64,000 nucleotides of DNA from Woeseiaceae bacterium (lineage in GTDB: Bacteria > Pseudomonadota > Gammaproteobacteria > Steroidobacterales > Woeseiaceae), in the NCBI GenBank assembly GCA_028279985.1, contig JANQMR010000037.1:62001-126000 (forward strand). Reading direction: 5' to 3'. Under the pieces are notes generated by a model. It worked only from the letters and a program-made list of their open reading frames with translations, was not told where the DNA came from and did not search any database. Both the position numbers and the translations under genes were made by a program. This document shows positions 35,544-44,814 of this stretch, in pieces. Positions within the stretch are counted from its first letter, which is position 1. Each line of letters begins with the position of its first letter.

Positions 35544-35753
35544 TTACACCCAGCGTGAAACGCGCTCCAAACGCCCCGGCTCGATGAGCGTCGCCGGTGC
35601 TTGCGTATCCAGGGCAGCGCCCGGTCCCTCCAGCCAGTTGAAGCGGTCCGTGCTCAACAGCACGAAGTGGATCAGCAAGGCCAGCACGAGAAGAAACACG
35701 GCGAGGCCGATCAGCAAGCGCCGCGGGTCAAAAATTAACCAAATTCGCCACAT
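35544..35753 (-). CDS. pufA: LH1 antenna alpha subunit
   Basis: The 69-residue polypeptide [20 protein letters not shown] continues into a single membrane helix with the bacteriochlorophyll-ligating His29 ([18 protein letters not shown]). The C-terminal tail after FNWLEG is about 25 residues. It is 12 bp downstream of pufB and co-transcribed with it. Confidence 0.95.
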   Translation of the reverse strand: MWRIWLIFDPRRLLIGLAVFLLVLALLIHFVLLSTDRFNWLEGPGAALDTQAPATLIEPGRLERVSRWV

Positions 35754-35765
35754 GGTCGTTTCTCC

Positions 35766-35987
35766 TCAGGAAAAGCGCGTCAGAACGCTTTGAGCGACGG
35801 CGTTGAAGCCCTCGGTCACCGCCGCGTAACCTTCGGGGCCCGGCAGCCAGGGCCGCCATTGCCACGCGAGGAAATGGGCGATGATCGCTATCACTGTGAA
35901 TATGATGAAGCCCGTCATGAAGTATCGATGGAACTCCTGAGCCTCCCTTGGTGTAAGACCTGAATCAGATCTGTCGTCATCAGACAT
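35766..35987 (-). CDS. pufB: LH1 antenna beta subunit with C-terminal extension
   Basis: The 73-residue protein has the LH1-beta pattern LTPREAQEFHRYFMTGFIIF, then AIIAHFLAWQWRPWLPG, with ligating His38 and conserved His20. Typical beta chains end soon after the RPW motif; here about 23 further residues follow (PEGYAAVTEGFNAVAQSVLT...), which is longer than usual. An AGGAG ribosome site lies 10 nt before the ATG. A 7-bp inverted repeat (36004-36010 / 36025-36031) sits just upstream. Confidence 0.93.
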   Translation of the reverse strand: MSDDDRSDSGLTPREAQEFHRYFMTGFIIFTVIAIIAHFLAWQWRPWLPGPEGYAAVTEGFNAVAQSVLTRFS

Positions 35988-36093
35988 GGTTTATTTACTC
36001 CTGAACTACACAAGTCGACATGGTTGTAGTTGCCGCGATAACCCTCACAGCCGGGGTTCGCATCGACGGCTTGCGCCGCCGCTGCAAAACTCG

Positions 36094-36321
36094 TCACACG
36101 GAGAACACGGTGCCGGTCACCGTTGCCGACATCGCCTTGGCCTCCTCGATCACAGAGCCGTGACGCCCGGACTGCCCGGGCCACGGTCGCCAGCGCCAAC
36201 CCGACAAACGCGCGACGACGGCTACCGGCAGGAATACGGCAAAACAGACCAGCCAGATGAAACGGCAGGACCAGACTTCGTCTTTCCTGAGTCCGTGGGT
36301 GAGACTGCTATTGGTGTCCAT
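36094..36321 (-). CDS. pufQ: PufQ-like small membrane protein
   Basis: The 75-residue protein has one membrane helix (CRFIWLVCFAVFLPVAVVARL) and a C-terminal amphipathic stretch (SVIEEAKAMSATVTGTVFSV). The helix-then-EA-x-x-TxTVF layout and the position between bchZ and pufB match PufQ, which in Rhodobacter promotes bacteriochlorophyll delivery for complex assembly. Sequence identity to known PufQ is low by eye, so the name rests partly on synteny. Confidence 0.7.
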   Translation of the reverse strand: MDTNSSLTHGLRKDEVWSCRFIWLVCFAVFLPVAVVARLSGWRWRPWPGQSGRHGSVIEEAKAMSATVTGTVFSV

Positions 36322-36422
36322 GACACTTCCTCCGCTTTCTCTCCGCCCTTGTTATCGAATTTCTTCTCGAGTTCCTTCTCGAGTTTCAGGACGGTCGTGT
36401 TACTCGCGCTTCCCTCGCCCGG

Positions 36423-37883
36423 TCACGCAGCCGCGCGACCGCCTCCCTCCTTCATCGTTACGCGACGCACGCAATCGACCGTGACTTCGTCGAGGCCCGC
36501 ATCGCGCACCTGTCTTTCGATGGCGTCGCGCAAGGTCTTGGCGGCGGAGATACGGATCAGTACCGGCTTCTCCGCCACGATACGTTCGAGCTCCTGCTGC
36601 GCCTCGTCCGTCCAGACCAGCTCGCGGTGCATCGCGGCCGGCGTCGCGTCGACCTGGTCGAGCTCCGTACCCAGAGGCAGGATGTTGAACAAGGCATCGA
36701 ACAGGGCGTTGCAGACCTCTTGCACGACGTAGGTCGCGCCGCCGTAGCCCATGAACGGCGTGCCGGCGTGCCGGCGAATGACCGCACCGGGAAACGACGC
36801 CGGGATGTAGATGCCGTGCGCCCCGTTCTCGGCCAGGTACATGCGCTCGTTGTAGCTGCCGAAAACGACCAGCGGCTTGTGTTCGGCCAGGGCCGCCCGC
36901 ACGGCGGCGTTGTCGGGCTTGACGCCCGCCCTGCGCTGAAAGCTGACGCAAACGGGCATGCCGAGATCGTTCTCGAGAAAATGCTTGAGACCGCGGGTAT
37001 ACGTCTCGTTGGCGACGACGGCGACGCTCGCCGTGGCGAAAAAGTCCTGGGTGACCGAACGCCACAGGTCCCACAGCGGTTTGATCGTCGTGTGTTTTTC
37101 CCGCTCGATGAAAGGCTCCGGATCTAGCCCCAGCAGTCCGCCCAGCTCGCGCAGGAACTTGGTCGTGCTGTGCAGGCCGATCGGCGCCTGCAGGTACGGC
37201 CGGTCCAGCGCCTCGCAGAGACCGCGGCCGAATTCGCGGTACAGGCAGACGTTGACCTCGGCGTCGGCGAGCTTTTTGACCTGGCCGAGCTCGGCGCCCA
37301 GCGGAAACGCCAGGTTGACCTCGGCGCCGATGCCTTCGACCAGCCGCCGGATTTCGGCCAGGTCCGACGGCATGTTGAACATGCCGTAACAGGGACCGAT
37401 GATATTGACCTTGGGCTTCTCGCCGGCCTTGCGTTTTTTCAGCGGCGGTACCTTGCCCTTTTTGGGGCCGAACTCGGTCCAAAGCCAATATATCGCGCGG
37501 TCCGCGCTTTGCCACTGATCCTCGTCGATCGTGCGCGGCAAAAAGCGTTTGATCTTGGTCCCTTCGGGCGTCACGCCGCCGCCGATCATCTCGGCGATCG
37601 AACCGGTGACGACGACGCTGGGCCTGGACGGATCCAGGACCCCGTGCGCACGCTTCATCGCCTCCTCGGTGCCGAGCTGGCCGAGCTCTTCCTCGGACAA
37701 GCCGGTCACGACGATCGGCAACTCGTGCGGCGGCAGCGCGTCGGTGTAATGCAGGACGGAAGTCACCGGCAGGTTTTCGCAGCCCACCGGACCGTCGATG
37801 ATGACCTGCAGGCCCTTGATCGCGGTGAAGACGTAGACGCTGCCCCAGTAGCCGCCCGCCCTGTCGTGATCGAGTACCAGCAT
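36423..37883 (-). CDS. bchZ: Chlorophyllide a reductase subunit Z
   Basis: The 486-residue catalytic beta-like subunit of the nitrogenase-type COR complex reduces ring B of chlorophyllide. It starts [20 protein letters not shown] at 37883. Conserved features include [20 protein letters not shown] and the C-terminal light-independent reductase domain ([20 protein letters not shown] ... [15 protein letters not shown]). Its start overlaps the bchY stop by one base. The longer upstream in-frame sequence is an antisense-like shadow of bchY and is excluded. Confidence 0.95.
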   Translation of the reverse strand: MLVLDHDRAGGYWGSVYVFTAIKGLQVIIDGPVGCENLPVTSVLHYTDALPPHELPIVVTGLSEEELGQLGTEEAMKRAHGVLDPSRPSVVVTGSIAEMIGGGVTPEGTKIKRFLPRTIDEDQWQSADRAIYWLWTEFGPKKGKVPPLKKRKAGEKPKVNIIGPCYGMFNMPSDLAEIRRLVEGIGAEVNLAFPLGAELGQVKKLADAEVNVCLYREFGRGLCEALDRPYLQAPIGLHSTTKFLRELGGLLGLDPEPFIEREKHTTIKPLWDLWRSVTQDFFATASVAVVANETYTRGLKHFLENDLGMPVCVSFQRRAGVKPDNAAVRAALAEHKPLVVFGSYNERMYLAENGAHGIYIPASFPGAVIRRHAGTPFMGYGGATYVVQEVCNALFDALFNILPLGTELDQVDATPAAMHRELVWTDEAQQELERIVAEKPVLIRISAAKTLRDAIERQVRDAGLDEVTVDCVRRVTMKEGGGRAAA

Positions 37884-39424
37884 CAGGCGCGCGCCTCCCC
37901 GCCCCGACCGACCGAGGCCGCCGCCGGCAGGTCTTCCCAGACACCGCTGGTTTCGCCCTCGCCGACGCCGTCGAAGAACTCGCGCATCGTGTCGAACCGC
38001 GTGCGGTGCCCGATCGCGGCATTGACGACCTGGGCCAGCGAGCCCGGACCGGGAACGCCCATCAGCGGCCGCGCCGAAATCAGGTTGGTGAAATACAGCG
38101 CCGGGATCGCAGATTCCTTGGCTTTCTGCACCACCGGCGTCGTGCCGATCGCGAGGTCCGGCTCGAACTCCGCCATCGCCGCGAGATCGTCCTCGAGCGA
38201 GGCGCGGTAATTGACCGTGACCCCCTTGCTCTCCAGCCATTCCCGGTCGGCCGCCGACCACTTGGTGCGCGGACAGGCGCTGCCGACGTAACGCAGGTCC
38301 GCGCCGGACTCGACCAGCATTCTGGCGACCAAAAGCTCGGAGCCTTCGTAACCCGACAAGGTGATGCGGCCTTTGATCGGCGCCGCGGCGACGGCGCCGG
38401 CGATCGCCGACAGGAAGCGGTTTTTCGCCCGCGCGATTTTCTTTTTGTCGATCTCGTAGGCTTTGCCGATCGCGTCCAGCCAGGCGGCCGTGCCGTGCTG
38501 ACCGACCGGCGCGGAACCGACGACGGTACGGCCGGCGTGCTCGAATTCGCGAATCGATGCCGTATAGAAGGGATGAATCGCGGCGACGACCCGGCTGTCC
38601 AGCGCGGCATACAACTCGCGCCATTCGCGGGTCGGCACGACGGGACCCGCGGCGAGCCCCAGCGGCTCCAGGAGCTGGCCGATGCCCACGGGGTCGGCCG
38701 GGAACATCTCGCCGAGCAGCGTGACGGTCGGTGCGCTCTGCCGTTCCCGGGGCGCCTTGACCGGGCCGCTCTCGGCCTCCTCGCGCGCGTATTTGAGCAT
38801 CGCGCCGGCCAGGATGTCCTTGGCTTCGGCATGGGTCGGCACGCCGAAACCCGGCACGTCGATGCCGATGATGCGCACGCCGTCGATCTCCTTCGGCAGC
38901 ATCTGCAGCGGCACGCCCGAGGCCGTGGGCACGCAGAGATTGGTGACGACGATCGCGTCGTAGTGCTCCGGATCCGCCATCTCGTGCACGGCGTCGCGAA
39001 TGTCTTCGTAGAGCTTGCCGGTGACCAGCGTTTCCGAATTGAACGGCACGTACCCGACCGTGCGGCGCGCGCCGTAGAAGTGCGACGTAAAGGTCAGGCC
39101 GTAGACGCAGCAGGCCGAACCGGACAGGATCGTCGCGGTGCGACGCATGCGCAAGCCGACACGCAGCGAACCGAAAGCCGGGCACATGCTCTGCGGCTGG
39201 TCGTGAGGGCCGGTCGGATAGTCCTTCGCGTAACGCTCGAGCACTTCGCTCTTGCCCGCCGCGGCAGCCGCCTTCTTGAGCTCGCCGGACGAGTGACAGC
39301 CCCCGGCCGGCGCGGCGGCAGCCGGTGCCGGTGCGCCGGCGCCGATGCCGGCGTCGTAAACGACTTCCCGGCTGGCCGCCTCCCCCCCAGTTGTGTTCCG
39401 TGTTGTGTTTTCCTCGTTTGGCAT
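37883..39424 (-). CDS. bchY: Chlorophyllide a reductase subunit Y
   Basis: The 513-residue alpha-like subunit of COR has a cluster-binding region [20 protein letters not shown] and [20 protein letters not shown], with [16 protein letters not shown] nitrogenase-fold elements later. The first 45 residues are an Ala/Pro/Gly-rich, probably disordered extension ([15 protein letters not shown]). It lies 67 bp after bchX. Confidence 0.94.
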   Translation of the reverse strand: MPNEENTTRNTTGGEAASREVVYDAGIGAGAPAPAAAAPAGGCHSSGELKKAAAAAGKSEVLERYAKDYPTGPHDQPQSMCPAFGSLRVGLRMRRTATILSGSACCVYGLTFTSHFYGARRTVGYVPFNSETLVTGKLYEDIRDAVHEMADPEHYDAIVVTNLCVPTASGVPLQMLPKEIDGVRIIGIDVPGFGVPTHAEAKDILAGAMLKYAREEAESGPVKAPRERQSAPTVTLLGEMFPADPVGIGQLLEPLGLAAGPVVPTREWRELYAALDSRVVAAIHPFYTASIREFEHAGRTVVGSAPVGQHGTAAWLDAIGKAYEIDKKKIARAKNRFLSAIAGAVAAAPIKGRITLSGYEGSELLVARMLVESGADLRYVGSACPRTKWSAADREWLESKGVTVNYRASLEDDLAAMAEFEPDLAIGTTPVVQKAKESAIPALYFTNLISARPLMGVPGPGSLAQVVNAAIGHRTRFDTMREFFDGVGEGETSGVWEDLPAAASVGRGGEARA

Positions 39425-39491
39425 GTCTCGCTGCCTCGGGCCTTGTGTCCTTATCGCTCGGCGCCCGGTCGTCGTCCTGCGTGCCGTCCGC

Positions 39492-40529
39492 TCACACTTC
39501 GTCGTACACGACCTCCAACGACGGCCGTTCGACGAATTCCTTGCCGCACATGTCGGCCGCGGTCGCCGGCACCAGCGCCCCGGAGCCTGCGTCGTCTTCG
39601 CTGTCGAACAGTTTCAGCAGGCCTTCGTGTTCCAGCGGCGTGGGTTGCAGCGGCGGCGCCTCGGCCACGCCTTCGGCGAGTTGCTCGAACAGCGGCGCCC
39701 ATCGGCCGCCCGGCCGGCCGACGATTTCGTAGTTAGCGCTCTTTTTGCGAATGTCGTCGTCCGCCGGGATCGCCGAGAGCACCGGAATGCCGACCGACTC
39801 CGCGAACGCGGTCGCCTCGCCGGTGCCGTCATCCTTATTGATGACCATGCCGGCGACGCCGACATTGCCGCCGAGCTTGCGGAAGTACTGCACGGCAGAG
39901 CAGACGTTGTTCGCAACGTACAGCGACTGCAGATCGTTGGAGCCGACGACGATGACTTTCTGGCACATGTCGCGGGCGATCGGCAGACCGAAACCGCCGC
40001 AGACCACGTCGCCCAGGAAATCCAGCAGCACGTAATCGAAGTTCCAGTCGTGGAAACCCAGCTTCTCGAGCAACTCGAAGCCGTGGATGATGCCCCGGCC
40101 GCCGCAGCCGCGGCCGACCTCGGGCCCGCCGAGCTCCATCGCGAACACGCCGTCGCGCTTGAAGCAGACGTCGCCGATCTCGACCTCTTCGCCGGAGGCC
40201 TTTTTCTTCGACGAAGTCTCGATGATCGTCGGACAGCTCCGGCCGCCGAACAAAAGCGAGGTCGTGTCGCTTTTCGGATCGCAGCCGATCAGAAGCACTT
40301 TCTTGTCCTGCTGCGCCATCATGTAGGACAGGTTCGACAAGGTGAAACTCTTGCCGATACCGCCCTTGCCGTAGATCGCGATGATCTGCGTTTCTTTCGC
40401 CGGCTCGCCGGTTGCAACCGGATCCGGTTCTATCGCGGCTTCCTCGCGCAGCCGGTCGCGCAACTGTATCTGCGGATCGACGACGTGTTCCTTGGGAGCG
40501 CGTTCTCTTGGCTTGGCTGTCTCGAGCAT
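39492..40529 (-). CDS. bchX: Chlorophyllide a reductase iron protein (subunit X)
   Basis: The 345-residue NifH-like ATPase supplies electrons to BchYZ. The P-loop is [15 protein letters not shown], followed by GCDPKSDTTSLLFGG. The Cys ligands of the bridging 4Fe-4S cluster are in GRGCGGRGI and DVVCGGFG. An N-terminal extension of about 45 residues precedes the core, as usual for BchX. The start codon directly abuts the bchC stop. Confidence 0.96.
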   Translation of the reverse strand: MLETAKPRERAPKEHVVDPQIQLRDRLREEAAIEPDPVATGEPAKETQIIAIYGKGGIGKSFTLSNLSYMMAQQDKKVLLIGCDPKSDTTSLLFGGRSCPTIIETSSKKKASGEEVEIGDVCFKRDGVFAMELGGPEVGRGCGGRGIIHGFELLEKLGFHDWNFDYVLLDFLGDVVCGGFGLPIARDMCQKVIVVGSNDLQSLYVANNVCSAVQYFRKLGGNVGVAGMVINKDDGTGEATAFAESVGIPVLSAIPADDDIRKKSANYEIVGRPGGRWAPLFEQLAEGVAEAPPLQPTPLEHEGLLKLFDSEDDAGSGALVPATAADMCGKEFVERPSLEVVYDEV

Positions 40530-41510
40530 TCAGGCAGACCTCCAGTCGAGTACCATCTTCAGGCAGTCCGGATCCGAGAACGCGCTCTGGTAAGCACGTT
40601 CCGCCTCGGCGGCCGGCGCACGGTGGCTGATCAGGCCGGCGAGCGACAGGGCGCCGCCGTCCACCAGCGATTTGACACGTTGTAGATCATCGCCCGCCCA
40701 TTCCGCGGCGATGCGTATCGACGCCTCGCGGATGAACGCGGGCGGAAAAGTGAACGACAAGGGCTCGGCGTAAAAGCCGGCGAGCACGATCTCGCCGCGG
40801 CGGGCCAAGTGCTGGATCAGCACATCGAGCAGGCTCGCGTCGCCGCTGGCGTCGACGATGCAACCGTAGTCTTTTCGGGTATCGGAAGCGGGGTCGATGA
40901 CGTCGTATCCCACGGCTCCCGCCGCCCGTTTAGGATTGGTTTCCCAGACCGTCGGCGCCCGCCCGCCGAGCGCGATCGTCAGGCGCGCGAGCAGCCGGCC
41001 GAGCACGCCGTGTCCGACAACGAGCTCGGGTAAGCGCGAGCGCTCGTCGGGCACCAGTGCATGATAGGCGGTGGCCGCGAGCGCAAACAGGATGGCGTCT
41101 TCGCCGAGTTTCTCGCCGATCGGTACCAGCTTCGAGCGATCGGCGACCAGGCGCGAGGCCGCGCCGCCGAACAACCCCCGAACCTCGCCGTAACAGCGGG
41201 CGCCGGACACGAACACGCGCTGGCCGGGAACGACATCGGCCGTCTCGCCCGAAGCCGCGACGCGGCCGACCGTCTCGTAGCCCGGCACCAGCGGGTAACC
41301 CATGCCCGGAAACGGCGGCATCCGGCCGCTCCACAACAGCTTTTCGGTGCCGGTGCTGATTCCGCTCCACTCGACGTCGACCAACACCTGATCGGGTTCC
41401 GGCGGCGTCAGCTCGAGCTGTCTCAAGGCCACGGCCTGCGGCCGTTCGAAGACCACGGCGCGGGTGCGAACCTCGCCCTCCCCATCCCGATTTACGGACT
41501 GGTTTGCCAT
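40530..41510 (-). CDS. bchC: 3-hydroxyethyl bacteriochlorophyllide a dehydrogenase
   Basis: The 326-residue zinc-less MDR-type oxidoreductase shows VEWSGISTGTEKLLWSGRMP, FPGMGYPLVPGYETVGRV and VVGHGVLGRLLARLTIALGG. It oxidises the 3-hydroxyethyl group to acetyl in bacteriochlorophyll a synthesis. It heads the bchCXYZ-puf transcription unit and is preceded by two PpsR/CrtJ-type palindromes within 50 bp, as in Rhodobacter capsulatus. Confidence 0.94.
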   Translation of the reverse strand: MANQSVNRDGEGEVRTRAVVFERPQAVALRQLELTPPEPDQVLVDVEWSGISTGTEKLLWSGRMPPFPGMGYPLVPGYETVGRVAASGETADVVPGQRVFVSGARCYGEVRGLFGGAASRLVADRSKLVPIGEKLGEDAILFALAATAYHALVPDERSRLPELVVGHGVLGRLLARLTIALGGRAPTVWETNPKRAAGAVGYDVIDPASDTRKDYGCIVDASGDASLLDVLIQHLARRGEIVLAGFYAEPLSFTFPPAFIREASIRIAAEWAGDDLQRVKSLVDGGALSLAGLISHRAPAAEAERAYQSAFSDPDCLKMVLDWRSA

Positions 41511-41513
41511 GAC

Positions 41514-41557
41514 TGTCAGTTTACTCTGACTCCATATAATGTCAATCTTTGTTTACA
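41514..41557 (-). promoter_or_regulatory. Tandem PpsR/CrtJ-type operators upstream of bchC
   Basis: TGT-N12-ACA occurs perfectly at 41540-41557 (TGTCAATCTTTGTTTACA). A second, TGTCAG-N6-CTGACt, at 41514-41531 matches except for the last base. They are 8 bp apart, the spacing known for cooperative CrtJ binding at bchC. The expected effect is aerobic/redox repression of the bchC-puf operon. Confidence 0.78.
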
Positions 41558-41566
41558 TCCGATCGT

Positions 41567-41602
41567 CAACATTATCTTCAACACTGCCGCCAACATTGTC
41601 GT
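41567..41602. repeat. 12-bp tandem repeat at the crtF 3' end
   Basis: Three consecutive CAACATTGTCGT-type units (CAACATTATCTT, CAACACTGCCGC, CAACATTGTCGT) run up to the crtF stop codon, upstream of the PpsR sites. Confidence 0.7.
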
Positions 41603-42708
41603 CACCGGCGCGCCACGATGACGCTGGTAATCAGGGGCACCGGCGTCGGACGCTGCCGGATACGCCTGAAACCGGCTTTCTCGAGCAGCGCCGCGAGTGC
41701 CTCGAAGCGGCGCGGGCGGCCGCTGCCCATCGCCAGCAGGTAGACGCTGAAGTACGTCTCGATCAGGTCGCCGGGCGGGCGCTTTCCGGCCAGCGGTTCG
41801 GCGATCAGCAACAGGCCGCCGGGGGCCAGCGCGGCCCTTGCGGTCGCAAGCAACTCGAGGACCCGCTCGTCGTCGTGATCGTGCAGAATCCGCACCAGCG
41901 ACACGATGTCGTACGGTCCGGAAACGGCCTCTTTCGCCGCATCGATTTCGATGACGCGAATCCGCTCGCGCAAACCCTTCGCGTCGAGACGTTCGCGCGC
42001 GATCGCGGCAACCGCGGGCAGATCGGCGAGGGTGAGCGCCAGATGCGGCCAGCGCTCGGCAACGGCCGCGACAAACGCGCCCGCGCCGCCGCCGAGGTCC
42101 AGCAGGCTCCCGTAGCGGCGCATCGAGACCGCGTCCAGGACCTGCTCGGCGATCATCGACTGCGAGCTCGCCATCAAGCTCGTATAGGCGCCGACCGCGT
42201 CCGCGCCGAGCGAGCGCGGCGTCTCCGCCGCCGCGTAGGGCCAAAGCTCGCCCATTCGCCGGCTCGGACCGTCGTTCGCGAACACGGAAACGGGATCGGC
42301 CAGGTCCTCGTACAGCACCGCATGGTGGCGAACCAGCGCGTTCAGGGGGGTATTGCCGGTCATCGACGCACCGAGCATGCCGAGCCCGTAGTACCCACCG
42401 GCGCGCGCCTCGAGCAGGCCCAGCGCGCTGGCCGCGTCCAGCAGGTGACGGACGCGTTCGGCCGGCAGCGAGATGCCTTCGGCGATGCGGGCCAGCGGCA
42501 AGGGGCCATGCCGCAGCCGTTCGAACAGGTCCAGACGCACGCAGGCCAGCAGCACCTGGCTGTGCACGAAACCGCTGGCGATACGGAACAGGCGATAGGC
42601 CTGCCGATTCGCAAGCCACCGGCCAATAAACGTCTTTTGCACCCAACGCCGAAACCCGGGGTCGGTCAGCAGGCGATTGCGCAGCTTGAACAGGCGGTTG
42701 CGAGCCAA
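41602..42708 (-). CDS. crtF: Carotenoid 1-O-methyltransferase (hydroxyneurosporene methyltransferase)
   Basis: The 368-residue SAM-dependent enzyme methylates the 1-hydroxy group introduced by CrtC. It has an N-terminal winged-helix dimerisation region (PLARIAEGISLPAERVRHLL) and a methyltransferase core with SLLDLGGGAGAFVAAVAERW, then VSLVRILHDHDDERVLELL and GGLLLIAEPLAGK. It lies between crtE and bchC, the classical crtEF-bchC order. Confidence 0.92.
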   Translation of the reverse strand: MARNRLFKLRNRLLTDPGFRRWVQKTFIGRWLANRQAYRLFRIASGFVHSQVLLACVRLDLFERLRHGPLPLARIAEGISLPAERVRHLLDAASALGLLEARAGGYYGLGMLGASMTGNTPLNALVRHHAVLYEDLADPVSVFANDGPSRRMGELWPYAAAETPRSLGADAVGAYTSLMASSQSMIAEQVLDAVSMRRYGSLLDLGGGAGAFVAAVAERWPHLALTLADLPAVAAIARERLDAKGLRERIRVIEIDAAKEAVSGPYDIVSLVRILHDHDDERVLELLATARAALAPGGLLLIAEPLAGKRPPGDLIETYFSVYLLAMGSGRPRRFEALAALLEKAGFRRIRQRPTPVPLITSVIVARR

Positions 42709-42741
42709 GATTAGGCGCCCCGGCCGGCCGCCGGCGGCGTC

Positions 42742-43614
42742 TCAGGCCGCGGCGCGGCCCTCGAGCGCGCGGCCGGAGAAACGGCCGGCCTCACGGGCGA
42801 TCAGCGCACGTAGATCATCTCGGCCCGGGCAGGCCGGGACGGCGTCCAGCGTGTCTTCGATCAGCGATTTCAGGCGGCGGGATGCACCGTCGACACCCAT
42901 TTCACCGACCGCGTTGGGGCGGTCGTAACGCGCGTCCTGGCCGACCGGCTTGCCGATCGCGAGCGGGTCGGCGAACCGGTCCAGGAGGTCGTCGGCAACC
43001 TGGTAGGCCGCGCCGATGCGCTCGCCGAGCTCCCGCCAGGGTTCGTGATCGGCACCCGCCGCCGCGGCGCCGGCCATCGTCGCAGCCGCGAACAATACGC
43101 CGGTTTTCGCCCGCTGGTAGTCGGTCAGGGCCACGGCGGACTCGCATTCCCAAGCCTGCCCGGCAACGATCCCGTTCGGCGCGCCAACGCCGTTGCTGAC
43201 GATGCCGAGCAACAACCCCGCACGCCGCGGCGCACTCTGCGCTGCCGCGGCCAATGTCTGAAACGCGAGCACGATCAGCGCATCCCCGCACAAAAGCGCC
43301 TGCGACTCGCCGAAGGCCAGGTGTACCGAGGGTTTACCGCGCCGCGTCGGCGCGTCGTCGAAACACGGCATGTCGTCGTGAACCAGCGATGCACAGTGCA
43401 ACAACTCGATGCCCGACAAGGCCGCGTCGACGACGGCATCGTCGCTCCCGGCCTGCGCCATGGCCACGGCCAGACAGAGCTGCGGGCGGATCCGGTGACC
43501 GCCCGGAAACACGGCGTAGCGCATTGCTTCGGCAAGGCCCGGCGGGCAGGCCGGGCCGGCCGCCCCGTCGATTGTGCGTTTCAGCGCGGCATCGATTCGA
43601 TCCTCGGCGTGCAT
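42742..43614 (-). CDS. crtE: Geranylgeranyl diphosphate synthase
   Basis: The 290-residue polyprenyl synthase has the first aspartate-rich motif in VHDDMPCFDDAPTRRG and the second in YQVADDLLDRF. It provides GGPP for carotenoids and for the bacteriochlorophyll tail. The start at 43614 (MHAEDRID) was chosen because CGGAGG stands at the right distance; an in-frame ATG at 43650 would lie inside the upstream 13-bp repeat array. It diverges from crtC. Confidence 0.93.
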   Translation of the reverse strand: MHAEDRIDAALKRTIDGAAGPACPPGLAEAMRYAVFPGGHRIRPQLCLAVAMAQAGSDDAVVDAALSGIELLHCASLVHDDMPCFDDAPTRRGKPSVHLAFGESQALLCGDALIVLAFQTLAAAAQSAPRRAGLLLGIVSNGVGAPNGIVAGQAWECESAVALTDYQRAKTGVLFAAATMAGAAAAGADHEPWRELGERIGAAYQVADDLLDRFADPLAIGKPVGQDARYDRPNAVGEMGVDGASRRLKSLIEDTLDAVPACPGRDDLRALIAREAGRFSGRALEGRAAA

Positions 43615-43630
43615 CGCGAGCCTCCGTCGA

Positions 43631-43688
43631 TTGTCATCTTTGATTGTCATCTTTGATTGTCATTCTTGTTTGTCAATCAGAATAGACA
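43631..43688. promoter_or_regulatory. 13-bp TTGTCA array and PpsR/CrtJ-type site between crtE and crtC
   Basis: TTGTCA begins at 43631, 43644, 43657 and 43670, an exact 13-bp period. The last copy forms a perfect TGT-N12-ACA palindrome (TGTCAATCAGAATAGACA, 43671-43688). The array lies in the roughly 160-bp divergent control region and probably mediates redox/light repression of both genes. Confidence 0.7.
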
Positions 43689-43776
43689 CATCGACCCATG
43701 CAGTCAAATGGCCGGAGGGTGATCGAGCCGCCCCGGAATGCGATGATCAGGGTCTCTCGACAGGACACCAAAGCCC

Positions 43777-44733
43777 ATGCAGCGATTCTCCGCCTCCGCC
43801 CGCGGCCAGGACCGGCCACGCTTCGACGTTCCGGTGCCGGGCGGCGGTTATCGCTGGTGGTACGTGGACGGGCTCAGCGACGACGGCCGCCACGGCATCG
43901 TCGTCATCGCCTTCATCGGCAGCGTTTTTTCGCCCTATTACTTCGCCGCCCGCGCGCGCGGCGACGCCGATCCCGAGCAACATTGCACGATCAACGTCTG
44001 CCTCTACCCGCCGCGTGGAAAACGCTGGTCCATGACCGAACTCGGCGCCGGCGCGCTAGAACGCGATGCCAATCGATTCAGGGTCGGGCCGAGCAGCCTG
44101 GCCTGGCGCGGCGATCGCCTGGAAATCGACATCGACGAGCGCAGCGCGCCGCTCGGCCTGCCGATACGCGGCCGCGTCGTCGTCCGGCCCGAAGGCCTGA
44201 ACGAGACGGCGTTCTCGCTAGACGCCGGCGATCGCCATCACTGGCAGCCCATTGCGCCGGCGGCAAAGATCGAGGTTCGCATGCGCGCACCGTCGCTGAG
44301 CTGGCAGGGTGACGCCTATCTGGACACCAATGCCGGCGACCGCGCGCTCGAGCGGGATTTTGCGCACTGGAACTGGAGCCGCGGCAGCCGGTCGTCACGG
44401 ACGTCCATCAACTACGCCGTGACCCAGACCGATACATTGCAGCGCGGGCTCGCCGTCGAGATCGATGCCGGCGGTACACTGACCGAAAAAGCGCTACCGC
44501 CGCCGCTGGCCTTGCCGCGGACGGGGTGGCGGATCGGCCGTGAGTTACGCGGCAACGGCACCGCGACCGTGGCAAGAACCCTGGAGGACACGCCGTTTTA
44601 CGCGCGCTCGCTGTTGTCGGTCGAAGACGGCAATGGCGCCACACTCACAATGCACGAGAGCCTGGACCTCGAACGCTTCCAACGCGGCTGGGTCCGCCGC
44701 CTGCTGCCGTTCAGAATGCGGCGGGCGGGTTAG
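43777..44733 (+). CDS. crtC: Carotenoid 1,2-hydratase (hydroxyneurosporene synthase)
   Basis: The 318-residue enzyme adds water to the psi end of neurosporene/lycopene. It shows the lipocalin-like-fold opening FDVPVPGGGYRWWYVDGLSD, then VVIAFIGSVFSPYYFAARAR, and the C-terminal LEDTPFYARSLLSVEDGNGA typical of CrtC. It is the only member of the central cluster on the plus strand and shares its control region with crtE. Confidence 0.92.
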   Translation: MQRFSASARGQDRPRFDVPVPGGGYRWWYVDGLSDDGRHGIVVIAFIGSVFSPYYFAARARGDADPEQHCTINVCLYPPRGKRWSMTELGAGALERDANRFRVGPSSLAWRGDRLEIDIDERSAPLGLPIRGRVVVRPEGLNETAFSLDAGDRHHWQPIAPAAKIEVRMRAPSLSWQGDAYLDTNAGDRALERDFAHWNWSRGSRSSRTSINYAVTQTDTLQRGLAVEIDAGGTLTEKALPPPLALPRTGWRIGRELRGNGTATVARTLEDTPFYARSLLSVEDGNGATLTMHESLDLERFQRGWVRRLLPFRMRRAG

Positions 44734-44814
44734 CCACCCGACGGACCGCCAGCGTCCTTTCCACGTAGTGCCTACGCGTAGCCACGCGTGAAATCAGAAA
44801 CCAGATAGGTTGAG

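Noticed and set aside
36423..39185. A single 920-residue BchZ
   Set aside because: The first 430 codons are bchY read in the wrong frame; BchZ homology begins at the Met at 37883, which overlaps the bchY stop by one base.
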